A DNA stretch of 64,000 bases, taken from the NCBI GenBank assembly GCA_006503475.1, contig RSEH01000084.1, forward strand, positions 1 through 64,000. The letters run 5' to 3'. Source of the DNA: Stentor roeselii (Eukaryota; Ciliophora; Heterotrichea; Heterotrichida; Stentoridae). A program made the position numbers and the translations under genes. A model generated the notes under the pieces. It made no database searches and was not told where the DNA came from. It was given only the letters and a program-made list of their open reading frames with translations. Each line of letters starts with the position of its first letter. The stretch's first letter is position 1. This document shows positions 60,590 through 64,000 of this stretch, piece by piece.

Positions 60590-61054
60590 TTAATTATCAG
60601 ATCCAAAATTATTCCTAGCTAAATCTTCAGCCTCATTCTGAAAGACCCAGTAAATTCTCTGATCATGAGAAACCATCAAATCGTCCTTAACCACCTGATC
60701 CCAACTAACTTTCTTATCATTTAAATAAACGACCCAGTTCTTTCCCCCAGCCGGTTTATTTTCATCAATAGAAATACCATCAAGTCTTTGAACCCAATAA
60801 GTGAAACAATCATTTTCCCTATCATAAACCGAAATAAAATTTCCATCAAGTTTCTTTTCCTGTTCAATATTAAAGCAGAGATAATTCATTAAAACAGGCA
60901 AAGACAACTGCCCCTGAAGTGAGCGATAAAAGAACTTTTCATTAACATTCTTGACATGATTCCTAACAACAACATTAAAAACAAAGCCGCCCTAGCTAAG
61001 AAGTACCTGACTGTTCAAAATAACTTGCTTTGTATGGACATTTCCACATCCCAT
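60590..61054 (-). CDS. N-acylated protein with DUF4430-like fold (one 15-nt intron)
   Basis: Two exons on the minus strand: 61054-61007 (MGCGNVHTKQVILNSQ) and 60991-60590, 149 residues in all. Without splicing the second exon has no ATG until well inside the domain. MGCGN predicts N-terminal acylation. The segment NWVVYLNDKKVSWDQ...RIYWVFQ resembles DUF4430/transcobalamin-type beta-grasp domains (W-xxYVNGK...I-W-x-Y/F), which I consider likely but unproven. The start is preceded by TATAAAAATG and faces the GRIP gene across 32 nt. Confidence 0.8.
60992..61006 (-). other. 15-nt intron
   Basis: GTACTTCTTAGCTAG on the minus strand, phase 0, containing two in-frame stops. Removing it links an ATG with good context and an acylation signal to the open frame of the DUF4430-like protein. 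Confidence 0.85.
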
Positions 61055-61086
61055 TTTTATACCTCTTCAACAATCTCTTATAATCA

Positions 61087-61854
61087 ATGTGGAACAAACT
61101 CAGCAACATCGCCAGTGAAGCTATTGAAGCTGCTAAAGACATCAAACATCACATCTCTGAAGTCACCAGTGAAGAATTCGAAACAGAAAAAAAACCTGAA
61201 CAAGAAGAAGACATTCTCGAAGCCTTGGCTAAGGAAAATATTTTACTTAAGTCGAAACTTAAGGAAATCCTTGAAGATTCAGGACTTGAAAAAAAAATAC
61301 TTGTTGCTGAGAATAAAAAGTTGAATGAATCTGTAAAAATACTGGAAAATGCTCTTGTTGAAAAGGAAAAAGAAAGTCTTTGGGAAGCTGAAAATTTTCA
61401 AAGAGAAATTCAAGAAATTCTTAAAGCTAAGAATAAAGTTCAGAGAGAACTTGAAAAAATCACTGAAGAAATGATTAACAAGAAGTCATCTGAAAATCAT
61501 TCGAGTTTTTTAGAACAGGAAGTAGAAAAAATGAGAGTTAAAGTAAAAAATTTAGAAATTGAAGTCAAACATCTACAGGGGGAGAAGGAGGAATGGAGAA
61601 AAAGATACGAAAATTATACAAAAGCTGAGCAGGATAAAGTTAGTAGAAGTTTTTTTATTGAGTTTCTTGCTGATTACTTGAAAGTTGAGTTTAATAGTGT
61701 GGAAAAGGAAAAACTTATGAAGAGCTTGGTTGATGTGCTTCATTTAAATAAAGAAGAAATGAAAGTGCTTAATTTAGTAAAGGAAGATGATGAGAAGGAA
61801 GGGACTTTATTTGATAAATTCAACAAGTTTCTCACTGATTTCTCAGGTAATTAA
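61087..61854 (+). CDS. GRIP-like golgin coiled-coil protein
   Basis: 255 residues. A short amphipathic N-terminus (MWNKLSNIASEAIEAA) is followed by coiled coil (about 45-190). The C-terminus (about 190-240; FFIEFLADYLKVE, KLMKSLVDVLHLNKEEMKVL) matches the helical plan of GRIP domains that bind ARL1 on the trans-Golgi. It is short for a golgin and the GRIP Tyr is not certain. Start context TTATAATCAATG is strong. Confidence 0.75.
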   Translation: MWNKLSNIASEAIEAAKDIKHHISEVTSEEFETEKKPEQEEDILEALAKENILLKSKLKEILEDSGLEKKILVAENKKLNESVKILENALVEKEKESLWEAENFQREIQEILKAKNKVQRELEKITEEMINKKSSENHSSFLEQEVEKMRVKVKNLEIEVKHLQGEKEEWRKRYENYTKAEQDKVSRSFFIEFLADYLKVEFNSVEKEKLMKSLVDVLHLNKEEMKVLNLVKEDDEKEGTLFDKFNKFLTDFSGN

Positions 61855-61859
61855 TATAA

Positions 61860-62182
61860 ATGAATAAAAGTCTCACAAGATCTCAAAAATACTCAAATAA
61901 AATGATTCAGCCGATTTTACCTAGATTTAAGTAAAAATTATTCAGAGTTAGGAAAAATTTTTCTAGAGTTGTTGGAAACTTGACTCCAAAATTCGAGAGA
62001 AATAAAAGTTGTGAAGGAAATAAAGAAAAGTTTTTTTTTTGATTGAGAATTCTGCAAATTTCGAAGGCAAAAGACTAGTCCATGAGACTTTTTTGCATCA
62101 ATTGAAAAATATCGAAAGGAAAAAAATCAGGAAAGTTGATTTGAGGATAATCCTTCCAAATATGAATGAAGTAAAAAATTAG
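61860..62182 (+). CDS. Hidden small basic gene with 15-nt intron and a homopolymer frame break
   Basis: ATG at 61860 follows the GRIP stop by 5 nt (TATAA). Exon 1 (61860-61930) encodes MNKSLTRSQKYSNKM...; a 15-nt intron GTAAAAATTATTCAG (61931-61945) leads to exon 2, which reads VRKNFSRVVGNLTPKFERN to a run of ten T (62031-62040). As given, the frame ends at TGA just after the run (about 55 residues). In the neighbouring frame the sequence stays open to TAG at 62180-62182 (LIENSANFEGKRLV ... ILPNMNEVKN). One extra T would give about 102 residues, so the break is probably a homopolymer error or a fresh indel. No known domain. Confidence 0.6.
61931..61945 (+). other. 15-nt intron
   Basis: GTAAAAATTATTCAG, starting inside a codon (phase 2). 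It begins like the intron at 15394 (GTAAAAA) and has the same length. Unspliced, a TAA at its left edge would stop the frame after 24 codons. Confidence 0.75.
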
Positions 62183-62262
62183 AAAATTTATTAAAATCAA
62201 CTTTTAGTCTAAATATTTCCAATATTAGAGATCTTAAATAAAGTATTCACTGAACTAAATTT

Positions 62263-62949
62263 TCAGCATTTTCTTTTGTTGATTTCAGATGAAATCATCA
62301 GCTGTTGTTTCAGAGAAACTTCTAATTGACTTATAAGATTTTGTTGATTTTTTAGTTCTTTTAGCAGAACATCTTCGAACTCAAAGTTTTCTTTCATTGA
62401 ATTAGGAGTCGATCCTCGATTTTTGGTAGTTTTCAATTTTCTCATCGTTTGTTTATTTTCCGTTAATTGTGATCTTTCTCTTTCTTTAATAAAATTTTCA
62501 TGCATGGCTCTTTCAATGCGAACTGAATGGTTATTATTTCTATTTCTCTTGATGACAGACTCTTTACTTTGAACAAGGTTGCCTTTAGAAATGCTTCGAT
62601 TTAGTAAAATTTTGCTTTTTTTAATTTCCAAAGATATCAAATCTTCCACTTGTTTTTCCATTAAAGCATTTTTCAGTTGTTTGTTGTCTTTTCTTACAAT
62701 TTCCAAGTTACTTGCTTTTGCTTTAAAATTTTCACTGGTTCTGATATGTTTAACGTTCATAAGTTCAAGTTTTTTCAGTTGTCCTTGGAGTTTGTTGATA
62801 ACTTCATCACTTTGCCTTTTTACTTTAACGATATGAGAATAAGAAGAACCTTCGAAGGTCTTTAAAAAAATTGATTTTGAAGTATCTTGACTCTTGTTAC
62901 TGCTGCAAGTTTCGTCGCTTTCGCCTGTCTTTTCTATGATTTTGAACAT
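62263..62949 (-). CDS. Coiled-coil hypothetical protein
   Basis: 228 residues, Lys/Glu/Asn/Gln-rich with coiled coil at about 40-100 and 185-225 and a basic polar middle. No domain. The next gene upstream on this strand ends 77 nt away. Confidence 0.7.
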   Translation of the reverse strand: MFKIIEKTGESDETCSSNKSQDTSKSIFLKTFEGSSYSHIVKVKRQSDEVINKLQGQLKKLELMNVKHIRTSENFKAKASNLEIVRKDNKQLKNALMEKQVEDLISLEIKKSKILLNRSISKGNLVQSKESVIKRNRNNNHSVRIERAMHENFIKERERSQLTENKQTMRKLKTTKNRGSTPNSMKENFEFEDVLLKELKNQQNLISQLEVSLKQQLMISSEINKRKC

Positions 62950-63026
62950 ATTTAAATTAAGAATGAAAACGTTAAGACCTTCTCAGATTTCTTTTGTTTA
63001 AAGGTTTTAAGTCATTTTTTTATTTT

Positions 63027-63563
63027 CTAATCATTTATCAGCTTTGGACTACTTCTTATGCCAGATTTTTCTGAATCGAATGAAACTGCGAAACTTGATA
63101 ACTTTAGAAGTCTTTTTTTCCTTTTTTTGTATTCAGTGTACTCCTGGTCTAGAGTTTTTTTTTGAAGGACTGGTTTTATTTCAGTGAGTTTTTTTACTAT
63201 TAATTCATTCTCAACTGCTATTTTCTTTTCTTGATTCTTTCTTGAAATCTCGTAGCTACTTCTAAATGAATTTCGGTTATATGTAAAACTTCTGTCAAAT
63301 ACTTTAGAATTATTCTGAGAAATGTGAAGTAAACGTCCAAACATCGCTCGGTTCTCTTTATATAAGGAAACTTTCTTCTCTACATGTAAATTACGATCAT
63401 CAACGTATTTTTTCGATGTTTTACTCTGTGGACATGGAGAATTTGAGTGAACAATATTTTTTCTGCCTTTGATTTCTTTGAGTTTTGTAAGATGAACGTC
63501 CATTTTATACTTGTTGTAACGATTCAGGTCCAAGTTGTTGATGATGTACTGAGGTGCTTTCAT
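63027..63563 (-). CDS. Hypothetical basic protein
   Basis: 178 residues, very Lys/Arg-rich, likely disordered to helical (EYTEYKKRKKRLLKLSS). No domain recognised. Start has GATAATAATTAATG, the local start-proximal motif. Confidence 0.68.
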   Translation of the reverse strand: MKAPQYIINNLDLNRYNKYKMDVHLTKLKEIKGRKNIVHSNSPCPQSKTSKKYVDDRNLHVEKKVSLYKENRAMFGRLLHISQNNSKVFDRSFTYNRNSFRSSYEISRKNQEKKIAVENELIVKKLTEIKPVLQKKTLDQEYTEYKKRKKRLLKLSSFAVSFDSEKSGIRSSPKLIND

Positions 63564-63692
63564 TAATTATTATCTTTGTATTTCGCTGATTTTTAAGATA
63601 AAGTTTAATGGATTCTCTGATTATTTTTTGTTATTGCAAATTAAAGCCATCATCAGATACTAATCAAAACTCAAAATGCCCCTAATCTAAAT

Positions 63693-64000
63693 ATGGATAC
63701 AGAGATGACAGACTCCGCTCCATCCTCTCAAAATGTAGTTTCAGAAGTTCCAGCCGAGGTAGAAATTCTAGATATATTAAAACCAATTCTCCGTTCAAAC
63801 CTTTCAGAAGACTCAAAAGACCTCTTCCCAGAGTCATGCCGGCTTCTAAAACTAATCCTTTTAAACATCTCAGAAAACCCTTCAGATCAAAAATACCGAA
63901 CTGTGAGACTCGCGAACCCGAAATTCAATAAGTTCATCGGGAAGTTCAAATCAGGCCTGATGTTGCTTGAATTACTTGGTTTTCAAGAGGTCCAAGACGA
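63693..64000 (+). CDS. PUB-domain protein, 5' part
   Basis: Starts MDTEMTDSAPSS and stays open to the right edge (about 102 codons). Residues ~30-100 match the PUB domain of PNGase, UBXN6 and HOIP-type proteins that bind the tail of p97/CDC48: CRLLKLILLNISENPSDQKY, VRLANPKFNKFIG, LMLLELLGFQ. This suggests a ubiquitin/ERAD adaptor; the missing C-terminus (UBX, transglutaminase or other) would tell which. An ATAT-ATG context and lack of a nearby better ATG support the start. Confidence 0.8.
   Translation, partial: MDTEMTDSAPSSQNVVSEVPAEVEILDILKPILRSNLSEDSKDLFPESCRLLKLILLNISENPSDQKYRTVRLANPKFNKFIGKFKSGLMLLELLGFQEVQD

Noticed and set aside
1-64000. tRNA, rRNA, CRISPR, transposon or viral remains
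   Set aside because: Reading for B-box-like strings, terminal repeats, reverse transcriptase, integrase or capsid motifs gave nothing I could support.

Overview
The window looks like macronuclear DNA of a heterotrich ciliate, most likely Stentor or a close relative. Three 15-nt GT...AG introns are visible (15394-15408, 60992-61006, 61931-61945); introns this short are known from Stentor and Blepharisma. TAA, TAG and TGA all end recognisable genes here (TGA ends the calcium-dependent kinase, the HAD-like gene and others) and tryptophan is TGG, so the standard code fits, which favours Stentor over Blepharisma. The DNA is AT-rich, genes lie on both strands, nearly all are intronless, and spacing is tiny: neighbouring starts or stops are often 5-40 nt apart and some convergent genes overlap. 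Both ends of the window cut through genes. I see no telomere repeat, tRNA, rRNA, CRISPR or viral element.

Region 1 (1-11,000) is gene-poor and decayed. It holds a WD40 gene interrupted by an in-frame TAG, a broken bacterial-type AAA-ATPase-like gene, a broken B-box/coiled-coil/repeat gene, one intact kinase-like gene, a small coiled-coil gene and a decayed copy of the start of the next gene. Region 2 (11,000-23,400) carries a giant cysteine-rich LamG/7-TM surface protein, coiled-coil proteins, a LITAF-like zinc protein, an RRM/zinc-knuckle protein and a mitochondrial carrier. Region 3 (23,500-42,000) is dense with signalling and trafficking genes: a DUF229 phosphatase/sulfatase-like ectoprotein, a VAMP7-like SNARE, an Aurora-like kinase, an FHA protein, a copine, casein kinase 1, farnesyltransferase beta, a TPR-like protein, a class II eIF4E, a CDPK and a PAP2 phosphatase. 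Region 4 (42,000-48,300) is a 2-kb gene-poor stretch followed by a tandem DUF229 pair with a 629-nt identical core. Region 5 (48,300-64,000) has small membrane and hypothetical proteins, an EF-hand protein, a CS-domain protein, a CAMK-like kinase, a Myb factor, a DNAJB12/14-like chaperone, a fourth DUF229 gene, an LRR protein, two genes with 15-nt introns, a GRIP-like golgin and the start of a PUB-domain gene.

The genes do not form one pathway, but membrane attachment and calcium/lipid signalling recur. Five proteins begin with an MG[CT]-type acylation signal (CDPK, EF-hand protein, a 70-residue protein, the LRR protein and a DUF4430-like protein), next to a copine, a farnesyltransferase subunit and a SNARE. 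Many start codons are preceded within about 20 nt by a TATAATA-like string, suggesting very short leaders.
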